Counted from the stretch's first letter, positions 27,327-36,046 are shown. The stretch: 64,000 bases of DNA from Bacillus sp. Bos-x628 (GCF_040500475.1 NZ_CP159358.1:558001-622000); one strand, 5' to 3'. Made by a program: numbers and translations. Notes: generated from the sequence alone by a model not told the origin.

Positions 27327-27760
27327 ATGAACATTTTTGGCTCAGCCACTGCTGTGTTTAAAAATGCTGAAATAAAAAGTCTTGGAGATGGGTATATTAC
27401 TGCAGCATTCACTACAGAAACACAAAAGTTCGGTTACGTTTTTATTGATTCAACTTTAAAAAAGGAAACAGCAAGTACCCAATCCGTTTATTTAGGTCAG
27501 CCTTGTAGACCTCATTCAGCCGTGACTTTTCCTGCATACAAAAATGGATGATCATATCAAACTAGAGGGGTGGCATAATTGGAATCACCCTGATCATGAA
27601 AGAACCGCTCGATACAGAGAATATGGGTCAACCGGAACTGGGAGCAACGTGACAAAACGCGTCAAATGGTCAACCATTCTATCAAAGAGCGAAGCCAATT
27701 AAATAACGGTTCAAGCTGTTCTTCGGGGAGACGATGGGTGGAATCCAGATAAAATAAAGA
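27327..27760 (+). pseudogene. Remnant of a pectinesterase (C-terminal half)
   Basis: A 74-codon frame begins NIFGSATAVFKNAEIKSLGD and continues through GYITAAFTTETQKFGYVFID and VYLGQPCRPHSAVTF. These correspond to the conserved pectinesterase blocks FIFGSATAVF, GYVF-D and LGRPWRPYS. After a stop and frame change at 27548 the match continues as DDHIKLEGWHNWNHPDHERTA, then RYREYGSTG and RVKW. A further stop is followed by RGDDGWNPDK. The N-terminal part with its catalytic Gln/Asp region is missing. The conserved active-site Arg and Trp of GRPWRP are changed to Gln and Cys. Confidence 0.78.
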
Positions 27761-27809
27761 GCTTGTCAGTTTACCTCAAAAAAAACTGACCTTACTGTTT
27801 AAAAAACCT

Positions 27810-27838
27810 TTGAGAACAAACGTTCTTTTGTGTATAAT
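27810..27838 (+). promoter_or_regulatory. dacC promoter
   Basis: TTGAGA (27810-27815) and a perfect TATAAT (27833-27838) are 17 bases apart. They lie about 50 bases ahead of the dacC start with no other gene between. Confidence 0.75.
27813..27826 (+). promoter_or_regulatory. LexA (DinR) box inside the dacC promoter
   Basis: AGAAC-AAAC-GTTCT has perfect 5-base arms and matches the Bacillus SOS consensus CGAAC-N4-GTTCG at 10 of 12 counted positions apart from the outermost bases. It sits between the -35 and -10 boxes, the typical position for LexA repression. Confidence 0.6.
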
Positions 27839-27887
27839 GAACATAATCTTCTCTAAGTGATACTGTTTCAAAAAAAGGAGGGGTTGC

Positions 27888-29372
27888 GTGAAGCGTTTTT
27901 CTCAGTTCATTTTCTTGCAAGTTTGCATGGTTTTCATTTTATTCCTGCCTTTTTCCATGAAAGATGAACAACTAACAGCTCGTACTGATCAAACGGAATG
28001 GATGACAGCATTAGACAAGTTGATTCGAACATCACCTGATCTAGATGGCGCAATCTCAGGCATTAGCGTCCGCGATACTTCTGACACCTCTCTTCTTTAC
28101 GAACACCAAGCTGACATCAGACTGACTCCCGCTTCCAATATGAAACTCTTCACATCAGCCATAGCCCTTGATATACTTGGTGAAAAACACACATTTCCTA
28201 CAGACATATGGATGGACGGATCTATCCGAAAGAAAGCATTAAATGGCAATCTTTATCTCCGAGGAACAGGAGACCCGACTTTATTAGAGCAGGACTTTGC
28301 TGCATTAGCAAAACAGGTCAAAAAGGCAGGAATACATACCATTAGCGGGCATCTTGTGGCAGATGATACATGGTTTGACGATACCCGTCATTCTATTGAC
28401 CTCCCGTGGAGTGACGAAGATCAATATTACGGCGCGCAAATATCTGCTCTCACAGCTTCGCCTAATCGAGACTATGATGCAGGAACAATCATTGTCGAAG
28501 TAAAACCAGGAAAAAAAGCAGGTCATAAGGCAACATATCATATAACCCCTAATACCGACATCGTTCATGTGGTCAACAAAGTAAAAACTGTACCTGACGG
28601 AAGGCAAAAGAAAATCTCTTTTAAGCGCTCTCACGGTACAAACGAAATCACTTTAACTGGTACGATCCCGCTCAATGCCAGTTCAGTAAGACAATGGGTC
28701 GCATTATGGGAGCCAACAAACTATGCATTAGACTTAATGAAACGTGCGCTCAAGTCAGAGGGAATCCAGGTCAAAGGACAAGTGAAAACAAAACAAATCC
28801 CCAAAAAAGCAAAGAAAATAGCTGTCCATTCATCCATTCCTTTATCAGAGTTGCTGGTTCCTATGATGAAATTAAGCAACAATACCCATGCAGACATTTT
28901 GCTAAAGGAACTTGGAAAGAAGGTCAAGAACAAAGGAAGCTTTGAAGAAGGACTAGACGTTTTAAATGAACGGCTGCCCGCATTTGGTATCAATACTGCA
29001 CGTACGGTGTTAAGAGATGGTTCCGGGATATCACCGATGAATCTTGTGTCTGCAAATCAGCTCACTCTTTTCCTAACGAAGATTCAAAAGGAAAAATGGT
29101 TCAATACTTATTTAGATGCTCTCCCGTTAGCGGGGGCAAGTGACCGAATGATTGGGGGAACATTAAGAAACAGATTGAAAGGACCGGCTACACTTGGAAA
29201 GGTACGGGCGAAAACAGGTTCATTAACTACCGTTAGTACACTTTCTGGTTATATCGAAACACAGGGAGGAAAGACACTTGCTTTCTCGATTTTATTGAAC
29301 CATCTTGTTGATGATGAAAAAGGAAAAGAAATAGAAGACCAAATTGTCAGCTTTTTAGCCGAGAATCTTTAG
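27888..29372 (+). CDS. dacC: PBP4a, D-alanyl-D-alanine carboxypeptidase/endopeptidase
   Basis: The 494-residue class C penicillin-binding protein trims or cuts peptidoglycan stem peptides outside the membrane. An N-terminal hydrophobic signal (residues 5-23) is followed by the active-site SxxK motif (Ser83-Asn-Met-Lys86), an SNN motif (KLSNNTHADI) and the KTG motif (RAKTGSL). B. subtilis DacC has 491 residues and is made in stationary phase. The start is GTG at 27888, after AAAGGAGGGG. The MATE gene begins 20 bases downstream and is probably cotranscribed. The promoter with the LexA-like box is a departure from what I know of B. subtilis dacC. Confidence 0.92.
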   Translation: MKRFSQFIFLQVCMVFILFLPFSMKDEQLTARTDQTEWMTALDKLIRTSPDLDGAISGISVRDTSDTSLLYEHQADIRLTPASNMKLFTSAIALDILGEKHTFPTDIWMDGSIRKKALNGNLYLRGTGDPTLLEQDFAALAKQVKKAGIHTISGHLVADDTWFDDTRHSIDLPWSDEDQYYGAQISALTASPNRDYDAGTIIVEVKPGKKAGHKATYHITPNTDIVHVVNKVKTVPDGRQKKISFKRSHGTNEITLTGTIPLNASSVRQWVALWEPTNYALDLMKRALKSEGIQVKGQVKTKQIPKKAKKIAVHSSIPLSELLVPMMKLSNNTHADILLKELGKKVKNKGSFEEGLDVLNERLPAFGINTARTVLRDGSGISPMNLVSANQLTLFLTKIQKEKWFNTYLDALPLAGASDRMIGGTLRNRLKGPATLGKVRAKTGSLTTVSTLSGYIETQGGKTLAFSILLNHLVDDEKGKEIEDQIVSFLAENL

Positions 29373-29391
29373 AAAGAGAAGGAGATACAAC

Positions 29392-30756
29392 ATGACGTTA
29401 AATAACAATCAATTATTAAAAAAAATGTCCATTTTTCTTGTACCGCTTTTATTAAGCAATATTTTACAATCGATTGGACAGCTTGTTTCCATTGTATTTG
29501 TAGGTAGGTGGATTGGAGAGGATGCAGTAGCTGCTATTTCTGCATTCTTTCCGCTTTTCTTTTTACTCGTTTCTTTTTCAATTGGGATTGGATCAGGAAG
29601 TTCCATCCTCATTGGACAAGCTTATGGAGCAAAAAACGAAAAGAGTTTAAAGGAAATCATTGGAACAACCCTATCGTTTACCTTTTTAATCGGATTAAGT
29701 TTGGCCATCATTGGAGGATTTTTTGCGACGGATATTTTAAAAATCATGGGAACACCTGCAAATATTATTGAGGAAAGTGCAGCATATGCCAGAATTCTAT
29801 TTATCTCTATGCCGATTTTATTTCTTTATTTTGTGTATACGACATTTTTACGAGGAACTGGCGATTCGAAAACGCCTTTTTATTTCTTAATAATTAGTAC
29901 CGGAACGAATATTTTGCTACTTCCGATCCTTTTATTCGGCTGGCTAGGACTACCCGCTTTCGGATTGTACGGCGCTGCGTATGCCTCTGTTATTTCAACA
30001 ATCGTGACGTTCATTATTCTCCATATTTATCTATTTAAGACAAAGCACCCACTGCGTATAGATGCATCTGTCAGAAAGCACCTAGTCATGAAAGGGGATT
30101 TATTAAAAACTTTATTAAAATTAAGTATCCCTTCTAGTATTAATATGATCTTGATTTCTTTATCGGAAATTGCTGTAATTTCTTTTGTTAACGATTATGG
30201 ATCACAGGCTACAGCTGCTTATGGTGTTGTCAATCAAGTGGTGAGTTACGTTCAAATGCCGGCGGTTAGCCTTGGTATTGCAGTTTCCATCTTTGCGGCT
30301 CAATTTATAGGTTCAGGGAATAACAATCGTCTCAAGGATGTCATTCAAATAGGGCTAGGATTAAACTTTGCCATTGGCGGTTTAATCATTGTCTTCGTCT
30401 ATATTTTTGCTCCTCAGATTTTATCAATCTTTTTAACAGATCCTCAAACGATTGACATTGCATATAGTTTAGTAGTCATTACATTATGGAGTTATCTCAT
30501 TTTTGGTACGGCTCAAATCGTTGCTGCAACCATGAGAGCAAGTGGAACAGTATTATGGCCGACGATCTTTAGTATTTGTTCTATATGGCTTGTTGAAGTT
30601 CCAGTCGCTTATGTGCTGTCACACTACACTTCACTTGGCATCAAAGGGATCTGGATAGGTTATCCTGCAGCCTTTTTTGTGAACTTACTACTTCAATACG
30701 GCTACTACAAGCTTGTATGGAAGAAAAAACAGATTGTAGCGCTTGTCCAATCATAA
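29392..30756 (+). CDS. MATE-family multidrug efflux protein
   Basis: The 454-residue protein has twelve hydrophobic segments in two similar halves, as in NorM/DinF-type antiporters. It carries typical MATE positions such as the early FVGRWIGEDAVAAIS and FLRGTGDSKTPF between halves. It would export cationic compounds in exchange for sodium or protons. AAGGAG precedes the ATG, and the gap from dacC is only 19 bases, so it shares the dacC transcript. If the LexA box upstream is real, this pump would be part of the same DNA damage response. Confidence 0.85.
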   Translation: MTLNNNQLLKKMSIFLVPLLLSNILQSIGQLVSIVFVGRWIGEDAVAAISAFFPLFFLLVSFSIGIGSGSSILIGQAYGAKNEKSLKEIIGTTLSFTFLIGLSLAIIGGFFATDILKIMGTPANIIEESAAYARILFISMPILFLYFVYTTFLRGTGDSKTPFYFLIISTGTNILLLPILLFGWLGLPAFGLYGAAYASVISTIVTFIILHIYLFKTKHPLRIDASVRKHLVMKGDLLKTLLKLSIPSSINMILISLSEIAVISFVNDYGSQATAAYGVVNQVVSYVQMPAVSLGIAVSIFAAQFIGSGNNNRLKDVIQIGLGLNFAIGGLIIVFVYIFAPQILSIFLTDPQTIDIAYSLVVITLWSYLIFGTAQIVAATMRASGTVLWPTIFSICSIWLVEVPVAYVLSHYTSLGIKGIWIGYPAAFFVNLLLQYGYYKLVWKKKQIVALVQS

Positions 30757-30817
30757 TGGAATAGTTCCTATTGGCATATACATACTAAGATCAATTGCTT
30801 AGGAGGTCTGATCTTAT

Positions 30818-31378
30818 ATGTTTCTAAACCAAAGAAGTGAACTCACCTCGTATGATATCGGTGATTTTTCTTATGCCGGACCGGACTTTCAAGTGCTCTC
30901 ATGGGGAGAAGGAGCCACTTTAAAAATAGGGAAATTTTGCTCCATTGCCAATGAAGTGAAAATTTTTCTGGGTGGCGAGCACCGAACAGATTGGGTCACC
31001 ACGTATCCGTTTAACCAAATTTTCAAAGAAGCTGCCCATATAAGAGGGCATCCAAAATCAAAAGGAGATGTTCAAATCGGACACGATGTCTGGATTGGAT
31101 ATGGTGCAACCATTATGTCAGGTGTAAGCATAGGAAATGGGGCAGTGATTGGTGCAAACAGCGTGATCACAAAAGATGTGCCACCATATGCAATCGTTGC
31201 AGGAAACCCGCAGCAACTCATGAAATATCGGTTTTCTCATGACAAGATTGAAAAACTTCAAACATTAAAATGGTGGGATTTAGAGTTTTCCAGTCTACAA
31301 TCTATTTTTCATCTCTTACAATCAAATGATATTGAAACCTGTATAAACACAATAGAAGAAATAAAAAAGAAAGGTTGA
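30818..31378 (+). CDS. CatB/Vat-like hexapeptide acetyltransferase
   Basis: The 186-residue protein has hexapeptide repeats forming a left-handed beta-helix (about residues 75-125, IGHDVWIGYGATIM and IGNGAVIGANSVI). The catalytic His region of xenobiotic acetyltransferases is in GGEHRTDWV, with VAGNPQQLMKYRF at the end of the helix. Relatives acetylate chloramphenicol or streptogramins, but many chromosomal members have other or unknown acceptors, so resistance should not be assumed. GGAGGT lies about 10 bases upstream of the ATG. It follows the MATE gene by 61 bases. Confidence 0.82.
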   Translation: MFLNQRSELTSYDIGDFSYAGPDFQVLSWGEGATLKIGKFCSIANEVKIFLGGEHRTDWVTTYPFNQIFKEAAHIRGHPKSKGDVQIGHDVWIGYGATIMSGVSIGNGAVIGANSVITKDVPPYAIVAGNPQQLMKYRFSHDKIEKLQTLKWWDLEFSSLQSIFHLLQSNDIETCINTIEEIKKKG

Positions 31379-31392
31379 AGAGGCCTTTCTCT

Positions 31393-31417
31393 AGCTTGTA
31401 GACCCTGTCTACAAGCT
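31393..31417. repeat. Perfect 11-base hairpin between two genes
   Basis: AGCTTGTAGAC-CCT-GTCTACAAGCT is a perfect stem with a 3-base loop. The T-content after it (GAATTCTTT) is poor for a terminator. It could terminate the acetyltransferase transcript weakly or act as an operator for the following gene. Confidence 0.5.
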
Positions 31418-31500
31418 GAATTCTTTAAAAGTGAAATGATTTTATGTTATGGTGTTGAATGAATCTAGTGTGATTTTTGATAGAAATGGGGACATCATTC

Positions 31501-32520
31501 ATGAGTCAATCAGTTTTACAGCGCACGCCTTATTCCGTTTTGAATTTATCATCTGTGACAGAAGGCGGCACAATTAGAGAGTCCTTTCAGCATAGTATGG
31601 ATTTAGCTCAGAAAGCGGAGAAGTGGGGTTTTAATAGATACTGGCTTGCAGAACATCATAATATGGAAGGGATCGCAAGCTCTGCAACATCGGTCTTGAT
31701 TGGATATATTGCTGGCGGAACCGAAAAGATTCGGGTTGGATCTGGCGGCATTATGCTTCCAAACCACTCTTCACTTGTCATTGCAGAACAGTTTGGAACA
31801 CTTGAAACATTATATCCAGGGAGAATTGATTTAGGACTTGGTAGGGCACCGGGAACTGATCAGCTAACTGCACGTGCTCTTAGACGAAACCTTCACAATG
31901 GAGAAGATTTTCCGGAACAGCTTGAAGAACTTCGGCAATATTTAAAACCAACAGGTCAGGTCAAAAATCAGGTAAGGGCTGTTCCAGGGGAAGGACTAGA
32001 CATTCCAATCTGGCTACTCGGCTCTAGCGGGTTTAGTGCAAGACTTGCAGGAGCACTTGGATTGCCTTTTGCCTTTGCTGCTCATTTTTCACCTAAAAAT
32101 ACAATTCCTGCTTTAGAAATATACAGGCAGTCGTTCACGCCTTCCGATGTTTTAAAAGAGCCTTATGCCATGGTTTGTGTAACGGTTTTGGCGGCTGATC
32201 AAACAGAGAAAGCCGAGTATTTAGCAACCTCACACTATCAGCGTTTCTTAAGTCTGATTCGTAATACACCTGGAAAACTAAAACCGCCTGTTGAAAGTAT
32301 GGACGGACTTTGGAGCCCTTATGAAAAGGCAATGGTTAATGAACAACTAAGTTCGACAATCATTGGAGATAAACAAAAGGTGAAAAAAGAATTAGAAGCT
32401 TTTATTAAATCCACTCAAGCTGACGAAGTGATGATTCATTCAGACATGTTTGATCATCATGAAAGAATGCGTTCTTACGAGATTATTGCGGAAATCTTTC
32501 AAGAGGAACAAAAGAAATAA
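31501..32520 (+). CDS. Luciferase-like flavin monooxygenase
   Basis: The 339-residue LLM-class protein has the TIM-barrel hallmarks of bacterial luciferase relatives, with [18 protein letters not shown] near residue 52. The block [18 protein letters not shown] and the substrate-side segment [15 protein letters not shown] are typical of the MsnO8-like group common in Bacillus. It would use FMNH2 supplied by a reductase, and the substrate is unknown. The ATG at 31501 is preferred because GGGG lies about 9 bases upstream. An in-frame TTG eight codons earlier is possible. A strong terminator follows. Confidence 0.82.
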   Translation: MSQSVLQRTPYSVLNLSSVTEGGTIRESFQHSMDLAQKAEKWGFNRYWLAEHHNMEGIASSATSVLIGYIAGGTEKIRVGSGGIMLPNHSSLVIAEQFGTLETLYPGRIDLGLGRAPGTDQLTARALRRNLHNGEDFPEQLEELRQYLKPTGQVKNQVRAVPGEGLDIPIWLLGSSGFSARLAGALGLPFAFAAHFSPKNTIPALEIYRQSFTPSDVLKEPYAMVCVTVLAADQTEKAEYLATSHYQRFLSLIRNTPGKLKPPVESMDGLWSPYEKAMVNEQLSSTIIGDKQKVKKELEAFIKSTQADEVMIHSDMFDHHERMRSYEIIAEIFQEEQKK

Positions 32521-32542
32521 TGAATAAATCACTGCACTCACT

Positions 32543-32580
32543 CAGCTTGTCGATAAAGTCGGCAAGCTGTTTTCTTTTTG
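32543..32580 (+). terminator. Terminator after the luciferase-like gene
   Basis: CAGCTTG-T-CGA and TCG-G-CAAGCTG form a stem, followed by TTTTCTTTTT. Confidence 0.85.
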
Positions 32581-32672
32581 TTAATTTCATCAATCTATCA
32601 TGTTTTCATAACAAAATAAAAGAAAATCTAGTATGAATGAAAGCGAAAAAACGCTCTTTGTTTAGTAGACTC

Positions 32673-32701
32673 TTGCATCGGCTTCTAATTAAAACTATAT
32701 T
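32673..32701 (+). promoter_or_regulatory. Promoter of the HemD-like gene
   Basis: TTGCAT (32673-32678) and TATATT (32696-32701) are exactly 17 bases apart. They lie about 37 bases upstream of the start codon at 32738. Confidence 0.65.
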
Positions 32702-32737
32702 TAATACATACAAATGTGATAGAAAAAGAGGGATAGA

Positions 32738-33556
32738 ATGAGTAAAGTCTTAGCTGGAAAAACGATTGCCATTTGTGGAACGAGAAAAACAGAGGAGATG
32801 CGTACACTTGTTGAAAAGCAAGGTGGAAAAGCTGTTATTCGCTCTCTGCAAGGAACTGTGTTTTTGGCAAAAGAGGAATTAAAACCAGGCATCGAAAGTG
32901 TGATTAAGCAAGGTGCTGATTGGGTAATTTTGACAACAGGGATTGGTACAGATACATTAATTGAAAGTGCAGAAGAATTCAATCTCGGAGAAGCATTCAT
33001 GGACATTTTATCGAATGCCCGAATTGCTTCAAGAGGCTATAAAACCTTTTTAGCTTTAAAAAAACTTGGGATTCAGCCAGACGTTTCTGATGAAGATGGA
33101 ACGGTTCGCGATTTGATTTCAAAGCTTGAGGATAAAGAATTTTACGGAAAGCGAGTCATAGTGCAGTTGCACGGTGAAAATGCACCGGCTCTCATACAGT
33201 TTTTGAACGACCGGGGTGCAGACGTATTACCGCTTTTACCATACAAGCACACGCCTCCAGAACCAGAGACTGTTGAAACATTATTCCATGAAATGAAGCA
33301 GGAGAAAGTGCATGCAGTCTGTTTTACAACAGCTATCCAGGTCCATGCATTTTTCAAACTAGCAGCAGAGTGGGGGAGGAAAGAAGAACTGCAACACCTG
33401 TTTCATCAACATGTGCTAGCTGTTGCAGTTGGTAAAGTAACCGCAGAAGCTTTAAAAGAGGAGGGAGTGGAACGGATACTTGCACCAACTATTGAAAGAA
33501 TGGGTGCAATGATTATGGAATTATCACATTTTATGAAAAAACAATCCACTCACTAA
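32738..33556 (+). CDS. Uroporphyrinogen-III synthase (HemD) family protein
   Basis: The 272-residue protein has the two-domain HemD fold pattern. An N-terminal strand-loop (LAGKTIAICGTRKTEEM) precedes the middle segment ILTTGIGTDTLIE and the C-terminal half GKRVIVQLHGENAPAL and CFTTAIQVHAFF. True HemD lies in the hem operon in Bacillus, so this monocistronic copy is a paralogue. It could act in sirohaem-related metabolism or have another role. AGAAAAAGAGGG lies just before the ATG. A strong bidirectional terminator follows. Confidence 0.75.
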   Translation: MSKVLAGKTIAICGTRKTEEMRTLVEKQGGKAVIRSLQGTVFLAKEELKPGIESVIKQGADWVILTTGIGTDTLIESAEEFNLGEAFMDILSNARIASRGYKTFLALKKLGIQPDVSDEDGTVRDLISKLEDKEFYGKRVIVQLHGENAPALIQFLNDRGADVLPLLPYKHTPPEPETVETLFHEMKQEKVHAVCFTTAIQVHAFFKLAAEWGRKEELQHLFHQHVLAVAVGKVTAEALKEEGVERILAPTIERMGAMIMELSHFMKKQSTH

Positions 33557-33561
33557 CACAA

Positions 33562-33594
33562 ACGCCTTTCACTGCTTTAGTGAAAGGCGTTTTG
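33562..33594. terminator. Bidirectional terminator between the HemD-like gene and yngC
   Basis: AACGCCTTTCACT and AGTGAAAGGCGTT form a 13-base perfect stem with a 5-base loop and T-rich flanks on both strands. Confidence 0.9.
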
Positions 33595-33596
33595 TA

Positions 33597-34199
33597 TTAA
33601 GTTGTCCGTTTTCGATTCGTGCGGATTTTTTTCAGCAGGAAATAAAGAATGATGAGCACAATGGCAATAGCCATAATCGGTGTTGTATATGTATGGGCAA
33701 CACTTTGAATGTGGTCCCACTTTGTTCCAAGCTGCATGCCGAGATAAATAAATAAAATCGACCAAGGGACCGCAGCAAGTCCAGTCAGTAGGACAAATTT
33801 TAAAAATGGCATTTTGGCTATACCTGCTGGAATAGAGATCGCATGGCGCACAACAGGTATAAAGCGTGCTGTAAAAACAACACCTGATCCATAGCGGGCG
33901 AACCATCGTTCTGCTGTTGCAATATGATGTTCGTGAATCAATAAATACTTTCCATACTTAGTTAAAAAGGGTCTTCCTCCATATAGTCCGATCCAGTAAA
34001 TAAAGCACTGGGCAATCGTTCCTCCAATGACGCCAGCAATGACAGCCCCAATAAAACCAATGGACCCTGTTGACACCATATATCCACCATAGGCAAGGAC
34101 AATTTCACTTGGAATGATTTCAATCATGAGTCCAAGTGCAACGCCTACATAACCAAGGCTTGTCAGCCAAGTTAAAATTTCATTAAACATATTTCCCAT
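33597..34199 (-). CDS. yngC: DedA-family membrane protein YngC
   Basis: The 200-residue protein belongs to the DedA/SNARE-associated family. It has an N-terminal re-entrant region with E-I-I-P-S-E and a later FTARFIPVVRHAISIPAG segment, the family's conserved F-x-R-x-x-P-x-x-R signature. Members are lipid flippases or scramblases affecting undecaprenyl phosphate or phospholipids and membrane potential. It is the last gene of a yngA-yngB-yngC cluster in the same order as B. subtilis, about 50 bases after yngB. Confidence 0.88.
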   Translation of the reverse strand: MGNMFNEILTWLTSLGYVGVALGLMIEIIPSEIVLAYGGYMVSTGSIGFIGAVIAGVIGGTIAQCFIYWIGLYGGRPFLTKYGKYLLIHEHHIATAERWFARYGSGVVFTARFIPVVRHAISIPAGIAKMPFLKFVLLTGLAAVPWSILFIYLGMQLGTKWDHIQSVAHTYTTPIMAIAIVLIILYFLLKKIRTNRKRTT

Positions 34200-34249
34200 T
34201 CGTTTCTCACTGCCTTTAATTGCTAATTTTCTTTCGTCTTAATAAAAGA

Positions 34250-35131
34250 CTATGCTTGTTTTGCTTCTCGCATGAGTATGCTTTGCATATATGCTAACAA
34301 TGCCGGCCGCATATCGTGGCGCATTAAGCCAATCTCAGTCGCTGCTTTAAAACAGCCAAGCTTATCACCAACATCGAATCTTTGGCCATCTAATTGTTTG
34401 GCATAAATGGGCGACTGATTTGCAATCTCTTTAAGTGCATCTGTCAGCTGAATTTCATTGCCAGCCCCTCTGCCGATTTTTTCTAAAACAGAAAAAATGG
34501 TTGGGTTTAAAATATATCGGCCCATGACTGCTAAATCAGAAGGGGCATTATGAATGGATGGTTTTTCAACCAAGTCTGATACTTGAAACACATCGCCTTC
34601 TTTTTTAGCTGTTTTTATCATACCATACTTGCTGACATCTAGACGATCAACTTGTTGAACACCGATGACCTCTGTTTTTTTCTGCTCATATACTTCCATG
34701 AGCTGAGAGAGAGCGGGCTTCTCTGATACCATGACATCATCTCCCAAAAGAACAGCAAAAGGTTCATCACCAATAAAATGGCTTGCACATAACACAGCAT
34801 GTCCAAGACCTAGTGGTTCCTTTTGACGAATATAATGGATATTGGCCATATCCGCAATATGTTTGATTTCAGCCAGTTGTTCTTTTTTTCCTTTTTCCAA
34901 CAGATTTTGTTCTAGCTCAATGGACCGGTCGAAGTGATCTTCAATGGATCGTTTGTTTCTGCCAGTGATGATTAAGATATCTTCAATTCCTGATTGGACA
35001 GCTTCTTCTACAATGTATTGAATGGCAGGTTTGTCCACGATTGGTAGCATTTCCTTTGGCTGTGCTTTGGTTGCTGGTAAAAAGCGTGTTCCTAACCCAG
35101 CTGCTGGTATAACGGCTTTTTTCATTTTCAT
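34250..35131 (-). CDS. yngB: UTP-glucose-1-phosphate uridylyltransferase YngB
   Basis: The 293-residue enzyme makes UDP-glucose. The nucleotide-binding start AVIPAAGLGTRFLPATKAQPKE is a slightly modified version of the GalU/GtaB signature, and LLGDDVMV holds the metal-binding Asp. B. subtilis YngB is a second UGPase beside GtaB, active in anaerobic or special conditions and linked to glycosylation of wall polymers. The ATG at 35131 is chosen because GGAGAG lies 9 bases upstream. An in-frame TTG three codons earlier abuts that site. The broken yngA gene overlaps this ribosome binding site. Confidence 0.92.
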   Translation of the reverse strand: MKMKKAVIPAAGLGTRFLPATKAQPKEMLPIVDKPAIQYIVEEAVQSGIEDILIITGRNKRSIEDHFDRSIELEQNLLEKGKKEQLAEIKHIADMANIHYIRQKEPLGLGHAVLCASHFIGDEPFAVLLGDDVMVSEKPALSQLMEVYEQKKTEVIGVQQVDRLDVSKYGMIKTAKKEGDVFQVSDLVEKPSIHNAPSDLAVMGRYILNPTIFSVLEKIGRGAGNEIQLTDALKEIANQSPIYAKQLDGQRFDVGDKLGCFKAATEIGLMRHDMRPALLAYMQSILMREAKQA

Positions 35132-35136
35132 AGTGA

Positions 35137-35544
35137 TCAACTCTCCATTTCTTTTTTTTCATTCGTTGATTGAAAGACCCATACATGGCTTCCAGTGAAT
35201 GTGATGATGAGCCCGACAAAGGTGGCCATCACTTTACTGATGAATCATGTAAAACCTGCTTGCTCTAGTGCATATAGAACAAGGAAGGTAAGGAAGCAGG
35301 CAGCTCCATTGACAGTCATCCATTTCACCCATTCCCACTTGTCTGCTTTACGCTTCATTTTAAAAGTCCATTTTCTATTCCAAATATAACTGTTTAGCAT
35401 GCCTGCACTATAGGAAAGGCACTGAGCGAGGAAATAGGGGACAAAGCAAGCGGTCAGTAGAAAAAAGGTCATGAAGTCAATGAGGGTGTTGCTTGCACCT
35501 ACGATTGAAAATGTGAGAAAGGTCTGCATTCTTTTCCTTGTCAT
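35137..35544 (-). pseudogene. yngA: yngA, GtrA-family membrane protein, broken by an in-frame TGA
   Basis: Read from the ATG at 35544, the GtrA-type protein runs to ALEQAGFT, meets TGA at 35247-35245, and then continues in the same frame with FISKVMATFVGLIITFTGSH and VWVFQSTNE to a second stop at 35139-35137. The downstream half has the final GtrA membrane helix and the family's VWVF end, so one codon (probably TGG) has become TGA. GtrA proteins flip undecaprenyl-linked glucose. yngB, whose product would supply UDP-glucose, follows immediately. The remaining 99-residue product would lack the fourth helix. Confidence 0.8.
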
Positions 35545-35670
35545 GTGAAAATGGAACACCTCCAATTAGATAAGTGGGCATATGATTACTTTACAAAAGG
35601 GAGTTGAAGAATCAGTGAAGAAAAGATGAAAAAAACATGAACAGGCAGTAATCGTATTTTCAGCATCTCA

Positions 35671-35679
35671 TGATATAAT
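35671..35679 (+). promoter_or_regulatory. Extended -10 promoter of the excisionase-like gene
   Basis: TGATATAAT (35671-35679) combines the TGn motif with a perfect -10, 33 bases ahead of the start codon. No good -35 is seen. Confidence 0.45.
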
Positions 35680-35712
35680 TTGTAAGATGAATCTCACTGG
35701 TGGTGCACAATT

Positions 35713-35943
35713 ATGTATTTAACCATTGCAGAAACTGCTGAATACCTTGACGTATCTGAAGCGTATATTGAAAAATTAATTGAGCAAAAAAAGATACGTA
35801 CCGTATTTGATGGGTCTTCTTATCTTGTTTATCAAGGGCAGTTCCAAACTCATATGAAGCAGCTTGAACAATACAAGCAGCTCGTGCAAGATATTTTAAA
35901 TGAACCGATTCCTGAAGACCCTGATGTAAAAGATGAAGATTAA
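35713..35943 (+). CDS. Small excisionase-type helix-turn-helix protein
   Basis: The 76-residue protein starts with the MerR/excisionase winged-helix pattern (YLTIAETAEYLDVSEAYIEKLI, residues 2-23; core TIAETAEYLDVSEAYIE). A short acidic tail follows (PEDPDVKDED). No integrase or phage gene is near, so it is more likely a small chromosomal regulator than a phage Xis. The ribosome binding site is weak (GGTGGTG). It is monocistronic, with a strong terminator directly after the stop. Confidence 0.7.
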   Translation: MYLTIAETAEYLDVSEAYIEKLIEQKKIRTVFDGSSYLVYQGQFQTHMKQLEQYKQLVQDILNEPIPEDPDVKDED

Positions 35944-35989
35944 AAAAGACTGCATGAAAAGGTTGCTACTTTTCATGCAGTCTTTTTTA
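35943..35989. terminator. Bidirectional terminator after the excisionase-like gene
   Basis: AAAAGACTGCATGAAAAG and CTTTTCATGCAGTCTTTT form an 18-base stem with A-runs and T-runs outside. Confidence 0.9.
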
Positions 35990-36046
35990 TGATTGGCTGA
36001 CGCCTGTCTGAACGACTTGCATGACATGTTGTCCAAGATATGCATA

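Noticed and set aside
30818..31378. Chloramphenicol resistance gene
   Set aside because: The hexapeptide acetyltransferase family is broad and the motifs do not single out chloramphenicol, so only the family was called.
32640..32660. cre-like TGAAAGCGAAAAAACGCT upstream of the HemD-like gene
   Set aside because: Only the left half matches. The AGCG/CGCT symmetry is short and the spacing is wrong for cre.
35713..35943. Phage excisionase marking a prophage or integrated element
   Set aside because: No integrase, attachment repeats or phage genes occur nearby. Flanking genes are standard chromosomal loci, so a lone helix-turn-helix regulator is more likely.
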